Positions 48,740-62,007 of a stretch of DNA of 64,000 nt are shown here, piece by piece. Source of the stretch: Protula sp. h YS-2021. Taxonomy: Eukaryota; Annelida; Polychaeta; Sabellida; Serpulidae. Made by a program: the position numbers and the translations under genes. Location: the NCBI GenBank assembly GCA_949752745.1, contig OX457028.1, positions 7,520,922 to 7,584,921 of the forward strand, written 5' to 3'. Every line of letters begins with the position of its first letter. The stretch's first letter is position 1. The notes under the pieces were generated by a model. That model saw nothing but the letters and a program-made list of their open reading frames with translations. It made no database searches and was not told the origin of the DNA.

Positions 48740-51086
48740 GACAGGAGTATGCGCTTTCCGATATTCGTTTATTGGTCACTAGCATGTATCCAAGACGTAC
48801 AGTAAATGATAAAACTAGAGTGGCGAGACCCTTTTTCTATGTCACCGATACACCTGGAAACTTTTGTTCATTGTTAACATTTGCGTTCACTTTCAACGGA
48901 CTGATACATTTGATAGTTCAGTGCAATAAAGTAAAACAGCGTGGAATGAGGGAAGGAATGTCTGTGGTAAAAGCAAGTCATCTCTTAAAAAAATCATTTT
49001 TGAAAGGATGTTCCAGGAAAATAACTAAAAAAGAGCACTTAAGTTTGGCACATTAGATAAATTCGTTTATTTTTTTAGCTGCAAAAAGCGTTCTTTCAAA
49101 GAATAGATTCAAACATTTCATATCGAGCCAAAAGGTGGACTGGGTGAAAATCGCCCAGAAAATGTAATAGATTGCTGGTAGGGCTATGACAAAATTAAAA
49201 CTTTAATAACCTAAACAATCAACTACATGTATTTTCGATAATTTTTCCTTAAAAATTTCATCAAAGCATAAACTTTTGAGTACACAGAATCTTTTCAGCT
49301 ATTCTGGTCTTGCTATCAAACATCCCGCACTGATTTTTATAACCTCGTACACTTCGTCACGCATGCTATACAAGAGCGCATTGTGTTTAGCTAACTATAC
49401 AACTGCTCATATGCTTTATTACCGCTCATGTGAAGTATAAACTTGCTATCCATGAAACGCAACATCTAAAACATTTCAGAATTCCATGCAGTACCAGACG
49501 GGAGACCTCAGGACTACTTGGTATCTTAGTGTTACAATGCGTGTTCAAAAAAAAGCAACGCGGAGAAATTTTGAAATTATACGCGGTCCGCGCGGAGTGC
49601 TAATTTCCTTAGCATTTCCAGTGGTGGTATTTTCAATTCATTACTATTCGTTTGCTCCAAAGAGGAGGGGGTTATTTCGGCATTTCAGTCAGCGTTTGGT
49701 TTAAAGGGAGTATTATTTCAAAATTACCATTCCACGTTTGGCGATTGTTTTAAAAAGTCATGAACACGTATAGTAACCAGATGGTGCGGGAGCCCCCCTC
49801 CTCCTACACTTTATGAAGCTATTCGCGTTTTTGACGACCACCGAAACGATTTGCAGTCAAAAAAGAGAAACACGGGGATTCTCGAACGAATTTATCTACA
49901 ATTAATTTTTGTAGCTTAAGCTAATTAACTTTGGAGCAGCAATCTTGTATGATTTCACCAAATGTAAACGTTTTGTGATCAAAAGAAATTTCAACGATCA
50001 AGAAATTACGCGCGTGTATCTTTTTCTTAGTTCAGTTTAAATATTTCTTCGGACTTGAATGTTTATCAAAATTTACTTTGTCGTGGTTTTGGTTGAAATA
50101 AAGCTTATTAACACCCTTTGAGTTTTTCTCACTTACAAATTTAGCATCATTTCTTTGCTTCTTCCTTTTTTCCTCCTCTTTTTTTATTCGGTTTAGATAT
50201 TTCCCAGACAGCTGCTCCTACGCCATTTCACGATAGCCACATTTAGTACACACATACAGGGTGATAAGATCTCACTTGAACTACAATTGAGACCACTTGT
50301 TTTTGCCTTAAAATGGTTTCCAGACAACTCCTACCAGACTTTTTGCCGCAAGAGCTTTAGCTTTGGTACACTTAAAGGCGATGTTCAGTTGTTGGTGACA
50401 TCACATTTTTGTTTCCTTGACCTCAAAATCAAAGTCAAACTGAGGTCAAAGCATTTTTAATAAGCCTTTTTATCACGAAACATGGCTACAGATAAACTCT
50501 TAATCCCTGTTTGAACAAATATACGATTTTTGAAGGTGTTAACCTCGCGATCTGAACCTTGATCTTGAGGGTCAAGGTCAAAGAATATGTAATCTGTTTC
50601 TATCGGAAACATTAGGCAAAGTGAATTTTTTACGCAAACGAGGCTACATCAGAGGCACCTCGGTGACCTTGACATTCTTGGTCAAGTCTTCTTTTTCAGC
50701 TCTCCCTACCTTAGTCTTACTGCATAAACGCCGTTTGTCAGTAACAACCAACTGGCTAGATGCACGTTTTCTTAAAGCTCCATTCTAGAACTGGACAGGG
50801 GTGAGACAATGACATGCCACTTCCGGGTAAACATCGCATCGTTACAGCAACGTTGGATAGAAGTCGATTATCCGACTTCTGATCAACGCTGCGAAAACAT
50901 TGCAAATGGAATTAAAAACAGCGACTCTGTCCCAACATTGGACGTCAAAAGAGCGATGTTGTATGGACACCGAGAATATATACTCAACAAATGCATTATA
51001 TGATTACATATTTTAATAACTGAAATCTTAAGCTTTCTGTTTCCGAAAACAAAATCGACTTTGAGTCAAAAGCGACAATGTCACAC
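48740..51086. other. Intergenic DNA with GGTCAAGGTCA-type words
   Basis: 50400-50690 contains repeated GAGGTCAAAG, GGGTCAAGGTCAAAG and GGTGACCTTGAC, probably a dispersed repeat. I see no supported gene. Confidence 0.4.
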
Positions 51087-51985
51087 TTAATTAAGCATGT
51101 TCTCTTGATATCGAGTGCGTCTTCCACGAGCATCCCTTACTGCAATTGATCTGCATCGCATGGATCTCCTCAAAATCTTGTATTGTGAAGTAGAATGCAA
51201 TTCCACTCGTCCACATGCGCCTGTTTAAGTTCTAGCAATGTCTGAGGTGAAATGTTGTGCTCGCATACGGCTTTTCCAAGCATATCCCGCGGTTGTTCTA
51301 TCGGCGAAAGATCCGGCAAAAAAGCGGGCTAGGGCAAGACCCGGACGTTGTACGTTCGAAGATCCTGCTTCGTAACTCTCGCTTAATGAGGACGTGGGTT
51401 GTCATGCTGTACAATTAGACCATTTTGATGCTCAAAAGGGGCCGCCGGCGACTCCAAAATCTGTTTTCGATACCGTTAAGCGATGTGAATGCCGTTGACA
51501 AAATGGACTGCACTTCGATGAGCGAATGAGATGCCTACCCGTACTGTCACACTTTAGCTGCCCCATCCTTCTTTTTTCTTGAACGCAGGTGCATGCGAGT
51601 TTTCTGGAAATGTGTATTGACCAACTGAAGTCGTGCGCGCTTGCGGGTGGGGGGTTAACAGCAGTCCTCGATGGGGGCGGCTCGCGGTTTCTCACAGTTT
51701 TGCTACAGACACAGATATTGTAAGTTCCAGGGGCGTGTCTGGCAGTGACCGTTGCTAGAAGAAAACGCTGCGAGATGTGACATACGTATTCTTTGGTCCT
51801 GACTGGGGATAGTAACCCGCCGTCTCCCCGGTCGAGGGCGGTCTGCGGTGGCCCCCTTTCTTCTAAACGGGTTCTAAGGCGTGTCACTGTAGATTTGTGC
51901 ACTTCAAAAGCAACCAATGAGGCCAAATCTCAAATCTGGAGCAGTGTTGTCTGTCTTGTCATTGCTTACGCTTACCAGGTCAGAC
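51087..51985 (-). pseudogene. Decayed Tc1/mariner-type transposase
   Basis: Read on the minus strand with frameshifts and stops. FEVHKSTVTRLRTRLEERG is the N-terminal helix-turn-helix region. RHAPGTYNICVCSKTVRNR is the segment before the catalytic domain. QHDNPRPH, then RVLP.PAFLPDLSPIEQP (D-N-x-R-P-H and W-P-x-x-S-P-D-L-S-P-I-E type motifs), QTLLELKQAHVDEWN and SMRCRSIAVRDARGRRTRY complete the C-terminus, with a stop at 51087-51089. The order matches Tc1 family proteins of about 340 aa. Several in-frame stops make it inactive. I did not identify its inverted terminal repeats. Confidence 0.8.
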
Positions 51986-52783
51986 TGAAACTTCGCACAG
52001 CGTGCTGACTGTGATTTATGATTTTAACCGTGTGGGTTCAATTTTAATTCAGCTTGCAATAGAATGCCACGAGGTAAAGAGGGTACTTACGCTCCCCGGC
52101 CTTTAATAACCGTTAATCGAGTATTAGCGATACAAATTTGACAGATTCAATTAACACTTTGATTGGGAGCGTATTCATACATGAAAAGTTATTAGAATCC
52201 GACTATGTAAACAAAAATAACGCACTAAATGTGGGTTGCGTTATTAAACTTGTTCTCGAATCGCCATCTAGACAACGATAACGTGTCGTGACCAGCCGTA
52301 TTGCAAAGTACCCCGCCCTTGGGTTATCCGGTAACGAAAAATATGTAAAGTCAGTTTTCATGAATATTTTTCAAAATTAGGCTGTAAAAACTCCATATTT
52401 TAATCCTTGTTTTCGTCTTCTTTCGCTTGTTCGAGATCCTTCTTTCGCTTATTCGAGATCCTCGATTATTCGACGTCTATAGAACATCGATTTTGCATTT
52501 GTTCAACTTGTACAAAGACGTTGATTAGACGTCGAAAAAAGTGGGGTTTCTGCGATCAAAAACAACATGTAGACAACGCTGATTATCAAACGTCTATTCA
52601 ATGGTGTGCCAAAGACATTGATTAAATGTGGATCTATGGTCGCGACGAATCACAACTAAATTGCTACCAGATTGAACATTGCAGTTTGGTCGGTCGATGT
52701 TGCAACTTAAAATCGTTGGGTGGACGTTAGAGTGTTTTACTGTGCGGCAAGCCAGATTTTGGTGTGTGGTGGAGCCCCTGCGT

Positions 52784-53518
52784 TAAGTAAGTACGGTTAG
52801 TTGCTCACCGATCAGTTGCTCACCGGTCAGCTGCTCACCGGATAGTTGCTCACCGCCTAAATGAAAAAACGGTCAGTTACTCACCACTAAAATTTTATTC
52901 CAAAATTTTATCCACTTTCAATTTTTGATTGTCCGCGTGAGTTCTGTAGGATTTGTGTGCTTTTTGTTTGGTGTACATATGTCCCTCATAACAAAGTTTT
53001 TGGCCTCCTCTTAAAGTAGTTATAACCTCCATGGCAATCCATGCAATTATGTTAATTAAATAAAAATTCATAGTATTTTATACGTCAAGTTTTTGAATAC
53101 ACAATGTTCCGGAAAGCCGTTGTTTTTACATTGCAACACGCAAAAAGATCACAAAAGACATATGCAAATAAGATATCACCCAGCAGTAGGACATTTACGA
53201 GAGAATTGCCACATAATCTAAGAAAAAACACGCTCTGAAAGTGACGAAAGAGAGACGTACATTCTTTAAGGAAATTTTGTGTGGAATTATTGCATAATAT
53301 AACAACACACACAATGTCAAACTTACAAAACAGATAGCCGGAAATTCGACTAAAAAGTAAAACAGAAAATTCTTCTCAACAGTAACAGTGGAAATTGTAA
53401 AATATTTGAAATAAAATTTTAGTGGTGAGCAATTTTTTCATTTAGAGGGTGAGCAACTGTCCGGTGAGCAACTGACCGGTGAGCAACTGACCGGTGAGCA
53501 ACTGACTTACCCCCGATA
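52784..53518. mobile_element. MITE with TIRs made of GGTCAGTTGCTCACC repeats
   Basis: The left end has four TTGCTCACC-containing units (52798-52860) and then AAATGAAAAAAC..TCACCACTAAAATTTTATT. The right end (53405-53512) is the inverted counterpart: AAATTTTAGTGGTGAGCAA..TTTTTCATTT and four GGTGAGCAACTG units. Total about 0.73 kb. The interior shows no transposase. No clear target-site duplication. Confidence 0.75.
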
Positions 53519-54235
53519 GGAACACTAACTGACTGCTTCGGTATTGACAAAACTTAACTGAGCAGTTCACTGTACTCGTAGAAGCGAAATTTGGCTGATC
53601 TAGCTGTATAACTTTTAGGTGGATTTTTGTTTGTTACATAAGTGAAATTTGTTCAACTACTTTCTTAAATTTATTATACTGTACATCGGAGTAGCGTCAC
53701 CAGTTAACTGTACAGTTAATTTTTGTGAAAACGTCTCGCGGCAGTTTTCGTTCCTCAACAAAGTAGCTTAGTCTGAGGGGGGGGGGGGGTCAAAATCTAG
53801 AAAATGAACAGCAGAAATTATATTAAACCAAATAGCAATAAATTTCAAATAGATTTCATAAGGTACCTTTGATCATTAAAACCTAAAATATGGTTAGTTC
53901 CGTTTTCTTTTGATGTCACCGTTCTGAGAATTCCTTTGTCTGTTTTTCAATTAATATTTCTTTCTTTATCTAGTTACTATGAATGAAAACAAAACTAGCT
54001 TACAGAATTACTCAATGTTTGGCAAAGACTGTTTACCACTAAGATATGACACTCAGCCATTTTGGCGTATCCAGACAGCAGTGGCTCCGCCTGGTGTGAG
54101 TTGCAAATTGAGCTGTCAAAAAATTGAGATCACCTGGAAAGTACGCGTGTTTTTTCAACTTTTCATTACTTTTTTGGTCTTAACGTTTATAAAAAAATGT
54201 TGTCGGCTGGATAGTGATTAGTAAAGAATAAGAGT

Positions 54236-54788
54236 ATGGCTACTACAAGAAGAGGACGACCTTGCGCAGCGACTGGATGCGATAATCACTACTACAACTG
54301 CAATCTTTCTTTCGATTTCCAACGACAAGGAAAGGTAGCATTTTTTTCAAAATATCTTAAAATTTTTAAAGAAAAGTAACCTGTAATATATGCATTAATG
54401 AGTTTGTTTCCGAATCAGTTGCAGGTTCGGATTCGTACATATTTTTGAGAGAAAAGAATTACAACAAAGAAGATGCATTATTTATACCATCCGAAAAATT
54501 TGGGTTATTTGTGAAAGATCTGGAATCTGTTTTCGTCACCGGTTTTCTAATGGTGCAACACATGACAAAACTTCACACAAAACTCGTTTGCAATGCCAAA
54601 GATGTGGAAAAAATGTAATTGAATGTACAAATACTGTGTGTGTTAAAAAGATAAAAAGCGCTGTAAGATTGTTTATGAAAATGCCAATTCATTTTGCTCT
54701 GAAATTGGCAAATTTTCTTCAATTAGATCCTAGTGGTAAAAGAAACGGAAAAGTTTTGAAGCCTCTTTATTTCGGTTGTGATCTTTGA
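54236..54788 (+). pseudogene. THAP / P-element-like transposase remnant
   Basis: An ATG at 54236 opens a short stretch RRGRPCAATGCDN...LSFDFQRQGK, resembling the start of a THAP zinc finger (C-x4-C). After about 100 bp of apparent intron or decayed DNA, another frame reads EKFGLFVKDLESVFVTGF. After a frameshift near 54604 it continues as IECTNTVCVKKIKSAVRLFM, then IHFALKLANF, then SGKRNGKVLKPLYF. That C-terminal pattern (C..H/C, RIHFALK-like, GKRNxKxLK) is what I associate with P-element/THAP9-type transposases. The middle, including any catalytic core, is missing, so this is an internal-deletion remnant. Both parts could be unrelated. Confidence 0.45.
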
Positions 54789-55178
54789 TGGGAGGGTGGG
54801 GGGGGGGATGGGTGATAGTTATCTCATCAGATTTGTTAAATAAAAGCTGGCTGTGCTAATAAAATGGCAATTTTTTTTATCTTTCTTACTTCTATTGTTC
54901 AGCTCCTGTTCAAATAAATTAATTTAAATCCCCTAAAATCTATTCAAATATTGAGCTTAATACCAACACTGTAAAGTATTTTGACAGCTTTTTTTCTCAA
55001 TTTGCAACTCTTCCACCAGGGGCGTTGCAATCAGCTGGATACTATAGGCTGTATAGGGAGTCTCATGTCTTAGTAGTTTATAGTCTTTGGTGTTTGGCAA
55101 GGTACAGCACATTATTTCTTAAGAAGGCTGGTTTATTACGATACCATTGGAATTGAGGTTGCTATCTAAATCCAAGTG

Positions 55179-55321
55179 ACACAACCCCCTCGGTATACAC
55201 AACGCCGTAAGGATACACAACGCCCTCAGGATACACAACCCCCATCGGTATACACAACTCCCTCAGGATACACAACCCCCTCGGTATATACAACGCTTCC
55301 GGGATACACAACGCCCTCAGC
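55179..55321 (+). repeat. 18-bp tandem repeat
   Basis: Eight units of ACACAACGCCCTCAGGAT with alternating CCTCGGTAT and CCTCAGGAT variants. Confidence 0.93.
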
Positions 55322-55504
55322 CTTGTTTTGCTCAGAAAAATGATATGATGTACTCAGGGATTAAAACTGTTGACTAAGACGATTATATGCTCATTTATAA
55401 GCTATGCAAAATAAGGGCACCAATTAACGTGTTCTTTATTGCAGGGTGAGTTTTACTGCATCAGTGAGGTTACGGGCAACTTTCCTGAATACAGCCCTTA
55501 GCTC

Positions 55505-55945
55505 GCATACGCCAAGCACGGCGTGGTGTCCTCACCGTCCATACGCTAGGCACAGCATGGTGCCCTCACTGCCCATACGCCAGGCACAGCATGGTGTCCC
55601 CACTGTCATCCGTCAAGCTCAGCATGGTGCTCTCACCCTCTATACACCAGGCACAGCATGGTACTCTCACCGTCATTCGTCAAGCACAGGATGGTGCACT
55701 CACCCTAGATGCGCAAAGCACAACATGATGCCTTCACCCTCCGTACGTCAAGCACAGCATGGTGTCCTCACTGTCATTCGTCAAGCACAGCATGGTACTC
55801 TCACCGTCATCCAAGCACAGCATGGTGCTCTTAACATCATTTGCCAAGCACAGCATGGTATCCTCACCGTCATTCGTCAAGGAGAGGATGGTGCTCTTAA
55901 TGTCATTCGTTAAGCGCAGCATGGTGCTCTCGCTGACTATACGTC
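55505..55945 (+). repeat. 33-34-bp tandem repeat
   Basis: About 13 units around AGCACAGCATGGTGTCCTCA plus CCGTCATTCGTCA. GCATGG recurs at 55555, 55589 and 55622. The 155-codon open frame here is a by-product. Confidence 0.92.
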
Positions 55946-56219
55946 ATGTCATTCGGTATGTCCGTAAGATTTCAAAAAAATTGTTATCAACTCTCGATTA
56001 AACAATATAAATCGTGGCTTCTTAGTTCTCAGGAAATCAGTAGCACCACTACATGATGAATTCGGCTTTTTGGGACTGCTTTCTCCTTTTCTTTGTTTTT
56101 TTTTTCATAGTATATTTTAAAGAATAACTTGTCAGTATTATGGAATGTTAGCTCGCGTTTCCTCAAACTTGAAAAAAAAAATGCAGGACACAGAAAACTG
56201 AGGAGATAACCTGGGTATA

Positions 56220-56715
56220 GCGGAGAGTGAGCAAGGTCAGCTGGGCTAAAAATACATCTTTTCACATACAGCGAAGGGTGAACAAGGTAAGCTGGGCTAA
56301 AAAGACATCTTTTCATATATAGCGAAGGGTGAGCAAGGTCAGCTGGGCGAAAAAGACATCTTTTTACATATAGCGAAGGATGAGTAAGGTCAGCTGGGCT
56401 AAAAAGGCATAATCTTTTCACATATAGCGAAGGGTCAACAAGGTCAGCTGGGCTACAAAGACATCTTTTCACATATGGCCAAGGGTGAGTAAGGTCAGCT
56501 GGGCTAAAAAGGCATCATCTTTTCACATACAGCAAAGGGTGGGCAAAGTCAGCTGCGCTAAAAAGGCAACATCTTTTCACATATAGCGAAGGGTGAACAA
56601 GGTCAGCTGGGCTAAAAAAGGCAACATCTTTTCACATATAGCGAAGGGAGAGCAAGGTCAGCTGGGCTAAAAAGACATCTTTTCATATATAGCGAAGAGT
56701 GAGCAGGGTCAACTG
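56220..56715 (+). repeat. 51-54-bp tandem repeat containing CAGCTGGGCTAAAAA
   Basis: About nine to ten units: CACATATAGCGAAGGGTGAG, CAAGGTCAGCTGGGCTAAAA, AGACATCTTTT. GGTCAG-type words recur at 56235, 56286, 56337, 56388 and 56442. The AGCTGGGCTAAAA part matches the 3' tip of family-1 HINE-like elements (12868-12880). Confidence 0.93.
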
Positions 56716-56719
56716 GGCT

Positions 56720-59700
56720 AAAAGACAAACGACATGTTTTCATACATTTTATATTTTTATTCATTTTCGCTTTTTTTCTCGTTCGCAGTAAAGTTGCATT
56801 TTATACAAAGACACACTCCTGCATCATCCGGAGTAGTAACCGATTCACATGTAATATGTACAAACCAATCCAAATCCATGTATGTATACATATATATGTA
56901 TTACTTATTTCTAACATCCCTAGCACCCCCCTCCCCCCCCTTACCCCCACAAATATAGAAGCACTTACTTAAGAAACAAATATGGAAAAGAAACGAAAAG
57001 CGTGAACAGAATCTTATTCAAAGGATCTTGCGGGATTTACATTTATGCAAATGAGGCGACTTTAAGCAAACGCTTTCAAAGTTGCTGTTTTTTCCTCCCT
57101 TTGTTAACAGTTATAAAACTAAGCTCAGCCCTACAATATAAATACTACTCTACGCGAAAAACCAAACTCGTGTTGCGTTCATACTTGAGCTCAAGTCAAG
57201 CTCAAGTAAAGCTAGCAGCCCGGTGTGGCAATTACAGTCACAGTCAACAAATCGCGGCTACAGAACAACATTTGAACCTCTGTATAAACGCAGCGACCAG
57301 AGGAAACAATGTGCCACATCTTATTTAGTATTATTATTTTTTTAGCTTCAGGTTTGAATTTACCAACCCAACTGACATACGCACATTACTTGCACTTTTG
57401 CCATGCTTAAAACGTTACACAAATAACGTTACACTAGTGTTATTACGTTAGTATTGTTACACCAGTTTTGTTGCACTAGCATTGTTGCACTAGTGTGACC
57501 ATTCAAGTTTTCTTAACGTCATTCTAAAACTTTCCAGACAAAATTTCTCAAGACAAAAACAAAACATCTTCAAACAAGCACACAGAACCAAAGGCACTTC
57601 TCAACTAAAACCAAATACTGTTTAGCTTTTGTTGTTTAAAAAGTGTTTCTAAGTCTTGCATATATAATCTCGTGATATTAACAATAATGATATACAATGT
57701 TGTCCTAGATAAAAGACACTATCACGGGTTGTAAAGAACAGCGAAAAAAAAAGAAGAAAACACGGAGAGCATTTTTTCCGTGTTCTCTATTTATTCATTT
57801 TGCCAGGGCGCTGTGCAGAAAGCGGATCACGATTGTGCAGGAGATATAAGTGTCAATTCATTCAAATCGATTGATCCGAATGAAACAAACTGATTGCGTA
57901 TAAAAAGTTGACTATTGTTTCCATTCAGCAACAAAAATTGTCAATTGTACGAATATACCAAACAAATGCAAACAATAATTGCCTACGCAAAATTCTAAAT
58001 GCTTAAACTATGAACCAGTAATAAGCCCCCCTCCCCCTCCCCCTCCCAACCCCCACCCTACCACCCCCTGCCAATATCGCAAATAACAAGTTCACCAATG
58101 GCTAGAAGAATGAAGGGCCGTCAAGAGTAAATAATAAACAAACTCACAAAGCGGAAAGTATACGCCCTATTTTTACTTATTGATCACGAACGATTGAGAG
58201 ACCACGGGAGGTCAATATTTCTTAATTCTGTGCATCGGCAAACATCCCAAAGTCAACTTTCCACGCCAGATACCCAATACGCGACGCATAACACGGCTTC
58301 GATTTCATTGGTCCATTCATCCTAAAGGACATGTGCACTTACATTTATCGATCTTTTACAGCAAAACAATGACATTAGTTTCAACAATAAAAAAAAATAT
58401 CAATCACAAACAGTAATACAGCTGTAATTAGAAACTTCTAATTTTAAATAAACGTTCTCGGCTTGTTATAAACTTTTATGGTGAATGATAGACTACTTGT
58501 GCGAAGAAAGCTCACTTCTCCGTTTGCTTATCGATTACTAAGTCTTTGATGGATCACGTGACGTGAACCTCTCCCATTTCTGCGCAATCATTGGCTTACT
58601 CTCAGGCGATAACTTTTTTCGCACAAGATATCCGATAACCACGTCACGTAACAACCATAGAATCTTAAAACATTAAACGAATAAAAATTATAATAAAATA
58701 AAACCCTACAAACGCGTCCCTGGAAACCTTACACATTTTTTGTTTGATTTGCAAATGCTGTTGTAGTACTGGCGAATACTGTGAATCCAGCAGTATATAA
58801 CTTTGATTATGTACCGGCATCAAATCCATTTTGAACATCAGTCGTAAATTCACGACCAACTTCCGATTAAACTTTTGGGCGTTGAGCTCCAGACAGCACG
58901 ACGAAAGTTCTAACATGAAAGGACAACTATTTACAGTTCGAAAGCTGTAGTCACGGGCTGGGTTTATAGCAGTGCTCGGCCGGTACTTGAATTTACAAGG
59001 TACTTAACCACGCGTAAGTACTCGTAACTTGTATCCCAGAAGGGCTAGAGTACAGTGACCAAAAGGAAAGATTGAGAGAAGGGCCGTAAGCGGCTTGACC
59101 AGCTCGTGACATCGGGGCATTGTACGAACCACATCTAACCACAAACTATGCAGGCAGCCATTTTATGAAAACAGAATATAACCACAGACTGCGGAGGCAG
59201 CCACTTTACGGAGTACATATAACCACACAACAATTTTAGTTCTAAAACCTGGAGAAAATACCCAATTTCTACTTTATCCATTTAGAAATTCACCTTTCTG
59301 TGTGTTAGTCTTTCCTGCTGGGCTTTCTTCTGACAGTCACATCGACTGAGCGCACATCCGTAAACAAAACAATCTGCACGTAAATTCTCTATTCAAGCGA
59401 ATACGTAACAATCTTTCCCAAAATTTAAGAGGATTTCACCCCAGTAATTAGGGTAGAGATTGTCTAAGTAACAGCCAATAAGAATGCATGACAAGCAAAA
59501 ATGATAAGGACAACGTGATAAGGAGGGGTAGGGGGATCAATACTCAACATCCGCTCGCCCTCCGTCCTTCTTTAACACACTGAATGGTGACGGCATGAAA
59601 TGACTAGCACATTAACTGCTTCAGTGTCATGTATGTGTGAGTATTCACTACTAATGTCACGCCCACTTCTCAGCACAATACCCACAGACTATCTGCCACT

Positions 59701-60060
59701 TATCAGGACAATACCCACACACTATCTGCTACTTTGCTTTTACACAAACGTTCCGTTTTATGTCAACACAAAAATGACAGTTACAAATTTATAGAATCTA
59801 ATCTGGATACTTTACAGAATCTAATCTCAATACATCACTTCTTTTCGAGATTAACAACCGAATTTCAACACCATACACTCCTCAAGTCAACACCATACAC
59901 TCCTCACGTCAACACCATACACTCCTCACGTTCATACAATACGACTAAATCTACATCTCATCATTCCTTAAATATTTGGTTTAACGCAGCTAAACAATTT
60001 TGACTATAAGCACTTCAATATCTATTCATAATGCAGTTCCAATGTGGATCGCGTGACCCA
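56720..60060. other. Intergenic or STPG2-intronic DNA, no gene recognised
   Basis: It holds short C-rich runs (58026-58070), TTGCACTAGTGTTGTTACAC-like short repeats (57420-57500) and a 22-bp triplicate CAACACCATACACTCCTCACGT at 59868-59930. No convincing coding exon. Confidence 0.45.
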
Positions 60061-60064
60061 CAAA

Positions 60065-60193
60065 CACGTGTGAGTGTTCGTGCATCACGTGACAGCGTAA
60101 ACAAAGTCACGTGACTACGCGAATATTATTGAAAATCCACACAAGGATTGTCTCAGTTGCAACGCCGTGCCATTGGTTGACAGAAATCACGTG
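60065..60193. promoter_or_regulatory. Cluster of four CACGTG E-boxes
   Basis: CACGTG occurs at 60065-60070, about 60086-60091, 60108-60113 and 60188-60193. The third lies in the perfect palindrome GTCACGTGAC (60106-60115), the core recognised by MiT/TFE and USF-type bHLH-ZIP factors. Function is inferred from density only. Confidence 0.4.
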
Positions 60194-60329
60194 ACCGCTG
60201 AGCATCAAGTCACATGACCTTTGCAGTTTGATTCTTTTCTTTTTTTTTTGCGTAAAACTTGCGACTGAAAGCACCAATACGTAAACAAACACGTCTTGCA
60301 TAACTCAGCACAATAACACCGCCTTCCTC

Positions 60330-60640
60330 TCTCCCGGTCAAGGTCATGAGGCCAAGTCCTCGCCTGTCTGGACGCTTATGTTCACAAACAAGAACATCCA
60401 CTCCACACAGGCCCGCCCACCGGAAGTCGTGTAATTGCGTCATATGCATGCCACACTGCGTCTTTTCTCTCTCTCTCTCTCTCCCCACCCCCCCCCCCTC
60501 CCCCATTCACGGGATGGCGAAGCCTGGGCTACAAGCGGCAGCCGTGAGCGGGGGAATTCCATGGGAAGGGCGGACATGGATTGTGGTGGGAGGGCGGGTG
60601 TGGAAGGGGCGCCATCCGGAAGTAAGCCATGGCGAACAGA
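60330..60640. promoter_or_regulatory. GC-richer block with ETS and CRE-like motifs
   Basis: Contains ACCGGAAGT (60418-60427), TGCGTCATATG, a (CT)n tract, ATCCGGAAGTAAGCC and a CCATGGCG word. The combination looks promoter-like, but no first exon follows convincingly and it lies just past the 3' end of UNC5. An ATTAAA on the minus strand (60663-60668) could be the UNC5 poly(A) signal. Confidence 0.3.
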
Positions 60641-61050
60641 GTTTGGCCTCCATTTTCTGTGTTTTAATCATTGCTTCCTTTCCCTTTTTTATACAGATCT
60701 AGTCCTGAACTTACTTAGAATAGTCTAACAGACTAGTCTGGCCATATGCCTTGTGGGTGACTAAGTCAACAGCGTGAATGCAGTCACTGCCTACACAATT
60801 AGCCCCCATTTTTCTGAGCCTACTTGTGCACTGTTCATTTGAGATACCGCCATATTGGTCACCGTCTTAGTCACCACGCCTCATAAACAAGTTGTCCTAG
60901 TCAAAGACTAACATTGACTAAATCAAGTCCAACTTCGGTGACTTGAGTCACTGAATGCTTTTCTATCGCGTACTTAGTCGTTGACTAATGTTGACCAATG
61001 TTGACTACTTGATAACCTAAGACATCACATGTAACGGGGGGGAGGGGTCG

Positions 61051-61980
<930 letters not shown>

Positions 61981-62007
61981 CTGAAACAACAACCACAACA
62001 AGGCACT

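Noticed and set aside
51432..51926. 164-codon minus-strand frame taken as an intact gene
   Set aside because: It is one surviving frame of the broken Tc1-type transposase; the catalytic and C-terminal parts are in other frames.
55446..55913. 155-codon frame of repeated RQAQHGVLTV
   Set aside because: By-product of the 33-34-bp tandem array; neighbouring frames are equally open.
60346..60702. 118-codon frame through a CT/C-rich tract
   Set aside because: Composition is driven by (CT)n and C runs, with no motif; better viewed as possible regulatory DNA.
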